Source of the DNA: JANQFV01 sp964468185
Lineage (GTDB): Bacteria > Planctomycetota > Phycisphaerae > UBA1845 > Fen-1342
DNA length: 64,000 nt
Reading direction: 5' to 3'
NCBI GenBank assembly: GCA_964468185.1
Contig: CAYXTR010000002.1
Coordinates: forward strand, 1-64,000
Part shown: positions 51,491 to 59,492 of the stretch, piece after piece
Layout: every line of letters begins with the position of its first letter
Numbering within the stretch: the first letter of the stretch is position 1
Made by a program: the position numbers and the translations under genes
The notes under the pieces: generated by a model
Database searches by the model: none
The model's input: the letters and a program-made list of their open reading frames with translations, nothing else
Told to the model about the DNA's origin: nothing

Positions 51491-52698
51491 TCGCCGACCG
51501 CAACATCGTCTGCATCGCCAGTAACTGGTTCGACCACCCGACCAGCAAGCAGCATGTCATGCGCCACCTGTCGCAGCGCAACCACGTCACATGGGTCAAC
51601 TTCCACGCCTCCCGCCGCCCGACCTTCACGCGCAGCGACGCCCGGGCCATCCTCCGCCGCCTGCGCCAGGCCAGCCGACCCACCCAACACGTCGCGCCCG
51701 CCATCGAGACGATCTCACCATTGCTGATCCCGTTGCCGGGCTCATCGCTCGCCCGCCGCGTCAACCGCGCCCTCCTCACCCGCCACATCCGCCGCGCCCT
51801 CAGCCGCCTCCCCGACCGCCCAACCCAGCTCTGGCTCTTCACGCCCGATATCCCCGAGCTCATCCACTCCCGCGCGTGGGAACGCGTCATCTACTACTGC
51901 GTCGACGACTTCGCCGCCTTCGCCGGCTACAACCCCACCCTCGTCGAACAGCTCGAACGCCAGACCCTCGCCGCCGCCGACATCGTCCTCGCCACCTCCG
52001 ACGAACTCCACGAGACCCGTCGCAGACAACACCCCAACTGCCACTTTATTCCCCACGGCGTAGACTTCGACCACTTCGCCGCAGCGCCTCACCTGCCAGC
52101 ATCCACCATCCCCGCTGACCTCCGCGACATCCCCGCCCCGCGCCTCGGCTACATGGGCCTCATCAGCGACTACGTCGACCTCGACCTGCTCGCCGACGTT
52201 GCTCATCGGCGATCAGACTGGTCCTTCGTGCTGCTGGGTGACGCCCGCTGCGACACCCGCGCAGTTTCACGTTATGCGAACATCCACCTCCTCGGCCCAC
52301 GCCCCTACGCCGACCTCCCGGCCTACTGCCGCGGCTTCGATATCGGCCTGATTCCATTCCGCATGAACCGCCTCGTCCGTGCGGTCAATCCGATCAAGCT
52401 CCGCGAGTACCTCGCCGCCGGTCTGCCCGTTGTCTCATCACCCATGGAAGCCGTCCTGCCCTACGCGCCGGCGGTCCAGACGGCGACCACGCCCGACACC
52501 TTCATTGCCGTTGCCGAGGAGGCCCTCACCCTCAAGAGTCACCACCCGCCAACAGTCTTCCAGGACTTGGTAAGAAACGAAAGCTGGCAAGCCCGCGTCG
52601 CTCAACTCTCCGACTTGGTCATGAACGCGTCCCAACCCGCCCGCCCCGCCCCGCCGCCCCCTTGTTACCTTGTCACTCTTCCAGGCCGCCAAGCCTGA
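51487..52698 (+). CDS. Glycosyltransferase (GT4-like)
   Basis: 403 residues from GTG 51487, which overlaps the previous stop (GTGA). The N-terminal Rossmann start (IVCIASNWFDHPTSKQH) and the donor half (LGYMGLISDYVDLDLL, HLLGPRPYADLPAYCRGFDIGLIPF, PIKLREYLAAGLPVVSSP) fit GT-B enzymes such as those acting on exopolysaccharide repeat units. The last 25 residues are Pro-rich. It is the last gene of the polysaccharide operon; about 435 non-coding bases separate it from the tRNA-Gly island. Confidence 0.9.
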   Translation: MIADRNIVCIASNWFDHPTSKQHVMRHLSQRNHVTWVNFHASRRPTFTRSDARAILRRLRQASRPTQHVAPAIETISPLLIPLPGSSLARRVNRALLTRHIRRALSRLPDRPTQLWLFTPDIPELIHSRAWERVIYYCVDDFAAFAGYNPTLVEQLERQTLAAADIVLATSDELHETRRRQHPNCHFIPHGVDFDHFAAAPHLPASTIPADLRDIPAPRLGYMGLISDYVDLDLLADVAHRRSDWSFVLLGDARCDTRAVSRYANIHLLGPRPYADLPAYCRGFDIGLIPFRMNRLVRAVNPIKLREYLAAGLPVVSSPMEAVLPYAPAVQTATTPDTFIAVAEEALTLKSHHPPTVFQDLVRNESWQARVAQLSDLVMNASQPARPAPPPPCYLVTLPGRQA

Positions 52699-53132
52699 CG
52701 TCCGGCAGCCCCATTGGGTGTAGCGGACCCATTGGGTGCCGGAGGTCATGTCAATCTGTGTGTGAACCAATCATGCGGCGGTCTCGTTCTGCTCGCGTTG
52801 CAGGGGGAGTCCGGCGGTTCAAATACCGGTACGGGACGATTGGATTGGTTGGTCCTCGGCTGTGGCCGTAGCTCGAATGCGGCAGGAGCCGACCGCAAAG
52901 CTCGCACGGTGGTCGATGGACACCGTGGATCAGGCGATCGCAGAGACGTACACCGAGGATCTCATCGCTGATGAGGTACTGACTCCACGCGAGTTGCAAG
53001 ACCCGCGGCAGGAGACATTCGATCGTCTACGCCGCGAAGAAGTGGCACAGCGCGCGTTTTCGCGTCCCAGGCCGCGCTGCCGACCATCGGCAGGTCACCG
53101 CAAGTCTGCGGGGCGACGAGGTTTACGTCAAA
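52699..53132. other. Non-coding stretch between polysaccharide operon and island
   Basis: 434 bases with several short open frames but no recognisable gene. One frame (52862-53203) runs through the partial tRNA and would end in the tRNA-derived peptide MGFEPTTSSLG, so it is almost certainly not real. Confidence 0.6.
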
Positions 53133-53174
53133 AGCGGGCGATGGGATTCGAACCCACGACGTCCAGCTTGGGAA
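53133..53174 (-). repeat. Displaced 3' end of tRNA-Gly (attL-type direct repeat)
   Basis: 42 bases identical to 59125-59166, that is the last part of the tRNA-Gly gene from the anticodon loop to the discriminator base. The match stops right after the anticodon loop. This is the expected leftover of the original tRNA end after an element has integrated and supplied its own copy. Confidence 0.9.
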
Positions 53175-53349
53175 TTCGGTGCTCGGCGCGCAAGCACTTG
53201 TGAGACACGCACTTACATCGCGTTTCTCGGACACAAACGAGGGTTACAGGTGGTTCGCAAGTCACTGACAACTCGATAACAACTCACCACCAAGTGACGA
53301 CTGACCAAGTTTGTGACCAACTCATGAGCCAACCGTCGGGGCTTGCGTC

Positions 53350-53377
53350 GTAAGAAAACTATGATATTTTTTCTTAC
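53350..53377 (+). promoter_or_regulatory. Inverted-repeat operator over a -10 box before AbiE-type genes
   Basis: Perfect 9-bp arms, GTAAGAAAA (53350-53358) and TTTTCTTAC (53369-53377), with a 10-base spacer that holds TATGAT (53360-53365), a good -10 element. It lies 18 bases before the antitoxin ATG. Antitoxins of this type often bind such palindromes to repress their own operon. Confidence 0.65.
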
Positions 53378-53395
53378 AGAGGGAGAGCCTTGGCC

Positions 53396-54016
53396 ATGGC
53401 CGCACGGAATGTCGAGCAGAAACTGCTGGGAAAGATCCGCGGCAAGGGGCGCGGCTGGGCCTTCTCACAGCGGGATTTTGCACGCTTGGCCAGCCGTGGC
53501 GCGATCGATGTCGCCCTTCATCGCCTGCTGGCGGGAGGCACGATTCGGCGAGTCATCCGGGGAATATACGACTGTCCCCGTCATAGCGAATTGCTCGGCT
53601 CCGACGTTAGCCCGGATATCGACCAGGTCGCGGCGGCATTGGCGAGGAAGTTCGGCTGGCGCATTCAGCCGAGCGGACCGGTGGCGCAGAACCTCCTCGG
53701 TCTGTCCACGCAGGTTCCTGCCGCGTACGTCTACCTGTCCGATGGGCCCGACCGTTCGTACGACGTCAATGGCACGACCCTGAAGTTCAAGCACACGGCG
53801 CTCAAGGAAGCCGGCTTTCGATACCGCGAAAGCGCCCTGATCGTGCAGGCGTTGAAGGCGTTCGGTCCAGGCCGCGTCAATCCACGGATCGTTGCCAAGG
53901 TCCGCCAGTGGCTCGATCCGAGGCTCCGCAAACGTGTCCTGGACGATACCAGCACGGTTACGGGTTGGGTGTACGACGCCATCCGCGAGATCTGCCGGGA
54001 GGATGGTGATGGATAA
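53396..54016 (+). CDS. AbiEi-type antitoxin / DUF6088-like protein
   Basis: 206 residues from ATG 53396 (a TTG two codons earlier is possible). The N-terminal half is a winged-helix-like domain (KIRGKGRGWAFSQRDFARL, ALHRLLAGGTIRRVIRGIYD). The second half has QPSGPVAQNLLGLSTQVPA and YLSDGPDRSYDV, as in the DUF6088/AbiEi group. Such proteins repress the operon and neutralise the nucleotidyltransferase toxin encoded next, with which it overlaps by 8 bases. The upstream palindrome fits this role. Confidence 0.85.
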   Translation: MAARNVEQKLLGKIRGKGRGWAFSQRDFARLASRGAIDVALHRLLAGGTIRRVIRGIYDCPRHSELLGSDVSPDIDQVAAALARKFGWRIQPSGPVAQNLLGLSTQVPAAYVYLSDGPDRSYDVNGTTLKFKHTALKEAGFRYRESALIVQALKAFGPGRVNPRIVAKVRQWLDPRLRKRVLDDTSTVTGWVYDAIREICREDGDG

Positions 54017-55013
54017 GGTTGCCAACCTGTCCGCCAGCCAGCGGCGTGATCTCTTTCGCGAAACCGCGGTCAGAAGGGCGATGAACCCTGCCATCGTCGA
54101 GAAGGACTTCTGGGTGTGCTGGGTGCTGAAGCACCTGTTCGCCGATGCGACTTTCGGCGAACGCATCATCTTCAAAGGTGGCACGTCGTTGTCCAAGGTG
54201 TTCGGACTGATCGACCGGTTCTCTGAAGACGTCGACCTGATTCTCGACTGGCGATTGTTGGGGTACGGGCCGGGTCAGCAGGATCCGTTTCCGGAATTCG
54301 AATCCGCCACTCAACAGGATCGATTCAACAAGCAGTTCAATGAGCAGGCCGCGGCTTACATTGCCGACACCTTCGTACCGGAGCTGGGGCGTGTCTTCGC
54401 CGCATGCCCGGTTGTCCGGGGTGTCGTTGACCACGATGATCCTCAGGCGGTCAACGTCGCCTATCCCTCTGCATTCTCCGAAGACTACCTGCGCCCTGAG
54501 GTTCGGCTTGAGATCGGGCCGCTCGCGTCCTGGATCCCATCCGATCGCCACATCATCCAGCCGTATGCAGCACAGGCTTACCCGGCCGTATTTGACGACG
54601 CCGACTGCCCTGTCGTGGCCATCAGCGCGGAACGGACATTCTGGGAGAAGGCCACCATCCTGCACCAGCAGGCGCATCGTGCGAGCCCCATGCCGCCACG
54701 CTACTCGCGGCACTACTACGATATGTACAAGCTTGCCGGTAGCAGCATCAAGGATGCAGCGCTTGCAGACTCGGCCTTGCTTAAAGACGTAGTCGCGTTC
54801 AAGCGGCGGTTCTATCCGTCACGGTGGGCGCGGTACGAAGACGCCAAGCCTGGGACATTCAAACTGATTCCGGCGGCGGAGCGCATTGCCGAACTGCGAC
54901 GAGATTACCGTGACATGGAGATGATGATCTTCGGCGACGTGCCGACGTTTGACGAGATCACGGACACGCTTCGACATTTGGAGGGTGAGATCAACGCCAG
55001 CAACTGTGGTTAA
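54009..55013 (+). CDS. AbiEii-type nucleotidyltransferase toxin
   Basis: 334 residues from ATG 54009, inside the end of the antitoxin gene. The nucleotidyltransferase motif is FKGGTSLSKVFGL, then RFSEDVDLIL with the two metal-binding Asp residues. Further features are RLEIGPLASWIP, ERTFWEKATILHQQ and RHYYDMYKL, as in AbiEii/MenA proteins, some of which add nucleotides to tRNA and halt growth. Such pairs act in phage defence (abortive infection) or island maintenance. All key residues are present, so it should be active. Confidence 0.9.
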   Translation: MDKVANLSASQRRDLFRETAVRRAMNPAIVEKDFWVCWVLKHLFADATFGERIIFKGGTSLSKVFGLIDRFSEDVDLILDWRLLGYGPGQQDPFPEFESATQQDRFNKQFNEQAAAYIADTFVPELGRVFAACPVVRGVVDHDDPQAVNVAYPSAFSEDYLRPEVRLEIGPLASWIPSDRHIIQPYAAQAYPAVFDDADCPVVAISAERTFWEKATILHQQAHRASPMPPRYSRHYYDMYKLAGSSIKDAALADSALLKDVVAFKRRFYPSRWARYEDAKPGTFKLIPAAERIAELRRDYRDMEMMIFGDVPTFDEITDTLRHLEGEINASNCG

Positions 55014-55154
55014 CCGCCCGCCACACGATGTCCGCGCTGGCGTCATCGAGTTGCTGAGGCCAAGCACGCCGGAGTTGCGTGTCTTGTCTTCGATGCGAAA
55101 GCCGCACTCACGATGCGATCGACTTTCGGTGCTCGGTTGCACAGGTGATTCCCG

Positions 55155-55415
55155 ATGAATCGCCAGATCGGACATATCGACAATCATTCCTCACCCGAGG
55201 ACAAGATCGTCCTATTTCGCTCTCTCTTCCGCGGGCGCGATGACGTCTATCCCCGTCGCTTCGTGAGTCGCCGAACTGGTATGTCCGGCTATCAGTCCGC
55301 CTGCGCCCACGAATGGGCTCGATACCTCTGCGAGAAACCGACGGTCAAGTGCGCCGAATGTGCCCATACGGGACTGGGTTGGATTGCCTACCTGCGAAGG
55401 TGCGCCAGGATCTGA
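55155..55415 (+). pseudogene. Relic of a TOTE-type conflict-system protein (N-terminal fragment)
   Basis: 86 codons. The first 70 residues (DKIVLFRSLFRGRDDVYPRR, SRRTGMSGYQSACAHEW, CEKPTVKCAEC) match, from memory, the opening of TOTE conflict-system proteins, large proteins with an archaeo-eukaryotic primase and helicase domain. After CAEC the similarity ends and a stop comes 16 codons later. A full protein would be several hundred residues or more, so this is a truncated relic. It overlaps the end of the reverse gene at 55388. Confidence 0.65.
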
Positions 55416-55876
55416 AGCGTTCGCATGAACGGGTTACCTGTAGCATGCTTGGTGGTGCGCGCAACCTTACGGAGTTCTTCAACTTTGGCGGTGAAGTCCT
55501 CGTTGATCACGACCTCTAGCCCCGTGATCTGACGCAGTTTCTCGGCAAGAGGCCCTTTCGGCACGACCGGCGACCAGAACATGAATTTCGGTTGAAACTC
55601 GCGCAGCCGTTTCTTGGCGTACTTTTTCTGGGCTTTGTGCTTGTCGGCCACCTTCTTAACCGTTTTCTCGTAGGTGCCGTACTGTAAGCCGCTGATGTGC
55701 GTTGTCACTTCGCAAAGGTAAGCGAGCTTGTCCCTGAGGTTGAGCCCAACAACGTCGAGCTCCGAAAGACCTTGAATCCCACCCCCCGGCGGGCGAACGT
55801 TGTACTGCACTACGTCGCACTCGAAGAAGTGCTGTAGGTAAGCCCCGACGATGTACTCACCTGCTTCGGCTGGCAT
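55388..55876 (-). CDS. Candidate PD-(D/E)XK-type nuclease
   Basis: 162 residues from ATG 55876. An N-terminal helix with a conserved-looking Glu (AGEYIVGAYLQHFF) is followed by GLSELDVVGLN and, 9 residues on, AYLCEVTTH. A helix with Glu, then Asp in a strand and E-x-T in the next strand is the outline of PD-(D/E)XK nucleases, with Thr in place of the usual Lys. The rest is basic and helical (KKVADKHKAQKKYAKKRL), which would suit DNA binding. The start is preceded on its strand by TATACT inside a short palindrome (CGGGC ... GCCCG), so the transcript may begin close to the ATG. I know no name for it. Confidence 0.65.
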   Translation of the reverse strand: MPAEAGEYIVGAYLQHFFECDVVQYNVRPPGGGIQGLSELDVVGLNLRDKLAYLCEVTTHISGLQYGTYEKTVKKVADKHKAQKKYAKKRLREFQPKFMFWSPVVPKGPLAEKLRQITGLEVVINEDFTAKVEELRKVARTTKHATGNPFMRTLQILAHLRR

Positions 55877-56237
55877 AACGGGCAGTATAAGCCCGCTATG
55901 GAGGCGTCGAAACCCTGTTCTCAGCCCTCAACATGGCCTTCTGTGGGCCGGTACTGATGATGCTGGCAAGGGTGCCGCTGGCCCACGCAGGGCAGGTGGC
56001 ACTGACGGTGTGCCACTGCTCTTGAGCAGTGCGGCGTGGAAAGGCCTCCGAAGAGCACTGCTTGACAGCAGTGGCACACACTGAACCCTTGAACCCCGAA
56101 CACTGCGCCTGCACCTCAGGCCAGCCCATGAGCCGTCGCGCGTTTTTTGCTGCGGCTGACGTCTTCCATCGCGCGGGCGAAACGCTCACGCGACCCTGAA
56201 CGCTGAGCTTCCCGTTGCCTTTGACGGCTGAGGGCGA
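55877..56237. other. Non-coding stretch with palindromes
   Basis: 361 bases with no convincing gene. It contains the palindromic element described separately at 56009-56078. One short frame (from ATG 56128) could encode MSRRAFFAAADVFHRAG and ends after 23 codons; it may be a leftover of the nuclease-like gene downstream. Confidence 0.55.
56009..56078. repeat. Palindromic (REP/BIME-like) element
   Basis: A 12-bp perfect inverted repeat (TGTGCCACTGCT at 56009-56020, AGCAGTGGCACA at 56067-56078) encloses two smaller hairpins: CACTGCTC-TT-GAGCAGTG and CACTGCT-TGA-CAGCAGTG. I recall similar gtgccactgct palindromes as common intergenic repeats of Planctomycetota. A role in RNA stability or as a REP element is inference. 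Confidence 0.7.
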
Positions 56238-56552
56238 ATGGAAGTCGACCTGCTCTGCGAGGATCTGCGCATCGCGATTGAGCTTGACGGCGGCCAGCAT
56301 GTGGATGACGCTGAGGCCTACCGCCGAGATCGGCGAAAGGACCTCCTCTTGCAGGAGAACGGCTATTTCGTGCTCCGTTTCCTGGCAGAGGATGTGGGCA
56401 AGCGGCTTGACGCGGTGCTGGACGCGATTCTGAGGGCATTGGCGCATCAGCGTAGTGTGCGAGTGCGAGACAATCATGGCGTGTTACCGGTCGGGAAAGC
56501 CGCCGGGACAGAGCGAGGTGAAAACGGATGTCCGCAGGACGAAAGACGGTGA
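56238..56552 (+). pseudogene. DUF559/Vsr-like nuclease, C-terminal part only
   Basis: 104 residues. The centre (EVDLLCEDLRIAIELDGGQHVDD, then YFVLRFLAEDVGKRLDAVLDAIL) is the catalytic end of the DUF559 group of Vsr-like nucleases, with the D/E residues before DGGQH. The usual first half, a helical part ending in a FRRQ-type strand, is missing, so the gene looks cut. A trace of helical sequence (from 56128) lies upstream in another frame. The tail past residue 75 is probably not original. The last 25 bases overlap the next gene. Confidence 0.55.
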
Positions 56553-56872
56553 ACCGAGCCTCGATGGGTAGAAAGCAGCTTGCCGCGCTCGTCGAGGAAG
56601 CAACCGTGGACTGCTACAACGAATCGGAAGCGGTTTGCGGCTTCTACACGATGATCGAGGATCACCTGGAAGTCCCCTTTGCCACGGTTGTTCTGGGCGT
56701 TGATGTCGAAGTGACGCGTGTCGAGTTGACGCGGCAGGAGGAGATCGTCGCCGTTTGTGTGCGCGGCAAGGAGCGCCAGCGGATCCCGATCTGCGATTTG
56801 CCCCTGCCGTCGCCACCGCCGGCAGGCGCGGAGTGGATCGAGGCGTATCGCCATTGGGCTGCCGGCGCGTGA
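56528..56872 (+). CDS. Hypothetical protein, likely first gene of a two-gene unit
   Basis: 114 residues from ATG 56528 with GAGG 8 bases upstream. The sequence (EEATVDCYNESEAVCGFYTMIEDHL, VPFATVVLGVDVEVTRVEL, ICDLPLPSPPP, then EWIEAYRHWA) is compact and well formed, and I have seen such proteins labelled calcium-binding, though no EF-hand is visible. I assign no function. It is followed after 12 bases by the larger gene at 56885, with a good ribosome binding site between. Confidence 0.75.
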   Translation: MSAGRKTVNRASMGRKQLAALVEEATVDCYNESEAVCGFYTMIEDHLEVPFATVVLGVDVEVTRVELTRQEEIVAVCVRGKERQRIPICDLPLPSPPPAGAEWIEAYRHWAAGA

Positions 56873-56884
56873 AAGAGGAGAATC

Positions 56885-58051
56885 GTGAGCGAGTATCAGT
56901 ACTACGAGTTCCAGGCAATCGACCGGCCACTGTCCGAGGACGACCAGCGATGGCTCCGTGGGCTGTCCACGCGCGCCCAGATCACGACAACGAGCTTCAC
57001 CAATGTCTACCACTGGGGTGATTTCCGTGGAGACCCGATCAAGCTCATGGAACGCTGCTTCGATGCGTTCGTGTACGTCGCGAACTGGGGCACACGCCGG
57101 TTCATGGTTCGTCTGCCGCATGGAGCACTCGACGCCGCGCACGCCAAGCAGTACTGCCATCGATACGGCGTCTCGCTGCTGAAGAAGAAGGGCTGTTTCC
57201 TGATCGGCCTCCACCGCGACGAAGAGCCCGGCGAATGGGATGGTTGGGAAGAGGGTTCGGCATGGATGGCGTCGCTGGCACGGCTGCGCGACGACCTGCT
57301 CGACGGGGACTGGCGATGCCTCTATCTCGCGTGGCTCGTTGGAATCGAGACAAAGAGCCTGCCCGACAAAGCCAAGGAGCCCCCGGTGCCACCGGGTCTG
57401 AAAGCGCTGACGGCGCCGCTCCAGGCGTTTGTGGATTTCATCGGAATCCACACGGAGCTTATCGAGGTCGCCGCTGAACGGAGCGGGCCGCGCGCAGCCA
57501 CCGATCCGTCCACCGACGCCTTGAAGAAGTGGATTCGCTCGCTTGCCGTTGCCAAGAAAGACGAGCTGCTACTGAGAATCGCTCAGTGTGATGAATCGAA
57601 CCCACGCCGAAGCCTGATGCGGAGTTTCAAGAAGGCGACACAAGGATGTCACACGACGCGCAACGACGAAGACGCCCCCGCGCGCCGAACCGTCGCCGAA
57701 ATCGCCGGAGCCTGGCAACAGCGGGTCCGTGAGCAGCAGCGTCGCGCCGCCGAGCAGGCCGCGAAAGAGCGCGAGCGCCGGGCCCAGGCGGATGCCCAGG
57801 CCCGGAAGGAGCGATTGGAGAACATCGCGTCGCGTGCCCCTGCGGTTTGGAAAGAGGTCGCGGCTTGGATTGCGAAGCGAACGCCGAAGGGATACGACTG
57901 CGCCGTCGAGTTACTGGCAGACCTTAAGGATGCCGCAGCCCTCGCGAATCGGAGCGCGGAGTTCGACCGTCGATTCCACGATCTCTGCGGCTGTCACGCG
58001 GGCAAACCCAGCTTCATGCGCCGGCTACGCGACGCCGGACTTGCCGGGTAA
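56885..58051 (+). CDS. Hypothetical protein, 388 aa
   Basis: The GTG start at 56885 has AGAGGAG five to six bases upstream, an unusually strong site. The N-terminal 160 residues (YYEFQAIDRPLSE, FDAFVYVANWGTRRFMVRLP) form a mixed fold I cannot name. After about residue 260 comes a helical Arg/Ala/Gln/Glu-rich stretch (QQRVREQQRRAAEQAAKERERR), likely a coiled coil, then a helical end. I recall homologues near SWIM zinc-finger genes, but this was not checked. Its pairing with the 56528 gene and the reverse gene at 58126 suggests a joint role. Confidence 0.75.
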   Translation: MSEYQYYEFQAIDRPLSEDDQRWLRGLSTRAQITTTSFTNVYHWGDFRGDPIKLMERCFDAFVYVANWGTRRFMVRLPHGALDAAHAKQYCHRYGVSLLKKKGCFLIGLHRDEEPGEWDGWEEGSAWMASLARLRDDLLDGDWRCLYLAWLVGIETKSLPDKAKEPPVPPGLKALTAPLQAFVDFIGIHTELIEVAAERSGPRAATDPSTDALKKWIRSLAVAKKDELLLRIAQCDESNPRRSLMRSFKKATQGCHTTRNDEDAPARRTVAEIAGAWQQRVREQQRRAAEQAAKERERRAQADAQARKERLENIASRAPAVWKEVAAWIAKRTPKGYDCAVELLADLKDAAALANRSAEFDRRFHDLCGCHAGKPSFMRRLRDAGLAG

Positions 58052-58125
58052 TCGCGCCATGTTCCCAAGCGGCGCATTCCTGAGGGGCGTTGGCGTTCGG
58101 CTGACGCATCGGCAGTTGATCGGGG

Positions 58126-58749
58126 CTAATCTGTCGCCGCGAATCGTCGCTGCAGTGCCCGAAGTTCCTGATCGCAAATGAACCCGACGCGGTCCCTCTT
58201 GATCATCTCAGCGCACCAAGCGGCCACCTCGGCTGCTGACAAGTCACAGCCCTGAAGAGCTTCCAGGACCGGCTTGATGCACGCCTCAATGTCATCCGTC
58301 ATCAATCCCTCGTCACTCATCTCGACTTGGCGGCTGCTCGTAGCCATCAACTCCAGCGACAACTCCATCGCCAGCCGCAGCTTCCCCAAGTCGATCAAAC
58401 GGTACACGTTCTGTTGTACATACCGGTAGGCTTCATCGTCGTAACTGAAGTTGCGATTGATGTCCCGCTCGTCGAAGGCGGTGGCGTCGGCAATTGCCTG
58501 GCGTGTCATAGGCACGAGTTCGTCGGGCGGAGGCTGCACATCGAAGCGGGCCGCGAGTCGCCGAAGAATGCCGCAATCGTCTCCGGCGAGGTCTGCAAGA
58601 ACATCAATCAGCTCGGCCTTGGTGTGCCTCGCCAACGCGCTGCGCAACCGGCGCGCGGCGTTCGCCGTCGGCGTGGACTCGGCCGTATCGTCACCGGGCG
58701 CGTTTTGACCGCTCGCTGGCACCGTATCTTTTGCCTTTCTGGCACACAT
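58126..58749 (-). CDS. Hypothetical protein, possibly SWIM-associated
   Basis: 207 residues, all predicted helical. The core (RRLRSALARHTKAELIDVLADLAGDD, ELVPMTRQAIADATAFDERDINRN, YRLIDLGKLRLAMELSLELM, RQVEMSDEGLMTDDIEACI) has the look of a tandem-helix protein. From memory it resembles a domain found after SWIM zinc fingers or in genes beside them. No zinc-binding Cys/His cluster is seen here. It lies at the right end of the island, convergent with the gene at 56885, and overlaps the start of the possible integrase relic on the other strand. Confidence 0.7.
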   Translation of the reverse strand: MCARKAKDTVPASGQNAPGDDTAESTPTANAARRLRSALARHTKAELIDVLADLAGDDCGILRRLAARFDVQPPPDELVPMTRQAIADATAFDERDINRNFSYDDEAYRYVQQNVYRLIDLGKLRLAMELSLELMATSSRQVEMSDEGLMTDDIEACIKPVLEALQGCDLSAAEVAAWCAEMIKRDRVGFICDQELRALQRRFAATD

Positions 58750-58897
58750 ATCCTACACCGATCCGCGCGGCGCGCAGGATCTCGGGTTGCCGGCTCAGCG
58801 CGCCGAAGCCATTGACAACGGCAACCACTCCAGCTTACCGGCGAACGGAATGTCGGGCATGGGAGTTTCAACTCTTACCCGATGCTGGACCGAATGA
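58742..58897 (+). pseudogene. Possible C-terminal relic of a tyrosine integrase
   Basis: The frame ends at TGA 58895-58897 and begins after a stop at 58706. Its middle (YTDPRGAQDLGLPAQRAEA) resembles the last turn of phage-type tyrosine recombinases, where YTDPR-type residues follow the catalytic Tyr region. It lies directly beside the tRNA repeat, as integrase ends often do. The catalytic residues themselves are not in the remaining part. A chance match over so short a stretch is possible. Confidence 0.4.
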
Positions 58898-59124
58898 CCA
58901 AGAAATGACCAACTGGTGCAGTGACCGATGTCGAATTCGAACGTAAAGCCAACACTTGGCGAGGTTTACATGTAGCCGTCGGACTTGGCGGCGAGACGAA
59001 GTCCAGCTTCCGGTATGGACTTCAAGAATCGCCGTTTCTGAGCCAGGAACGCCGATTCTGGAATCCCGCACCACCGGAACTGCTTCCGGCCGGATTGATG
59101 TAAACTATTGCGAAATCAGAAGAT

Positions 59125-59196
<72 letters not shown>

Positions 59197-59492
59197 GATG
59201 ACCTCTTCAAGCCAACTCCGCATGGTCATTATCCGGCCCGATCGCTCGCCGTCAATACCGCCATGGCCCCCGCCTGGCCAGTATCCACATCGATGCCCAC
59301 CAGTCAGGCCTCGGCCAATCGACGCGGGCAGTTTCGGCGCACCGTCCCACCTCGACGTTCGTCGGGGCCTTCCCGCCGTGCGCCTTCGTGGCCGGCTAGA
59401 CCGTACGGTTCCATCCAACACGCGTTTGCACTTCCGCCACCGCGGTGGCTACCATGCTGCGGACCGCTTAGCGGCCGGGAGATGATGCGTCG

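Noticed and set aside
52862..53203. Open frame of 113 codons at the left end of the island
   Set aside because: Its end is a translation of the partial tRNA (MGFEPTTSSLG), a known false-gene pattern, and the rest matches nothing I recognise.
55896..56477. 193-codon reverse frame across palindromes
   Set aside because: Runs through the REP-like element and is antisense to the DUF559-like fragment; no coherent protein pattern.
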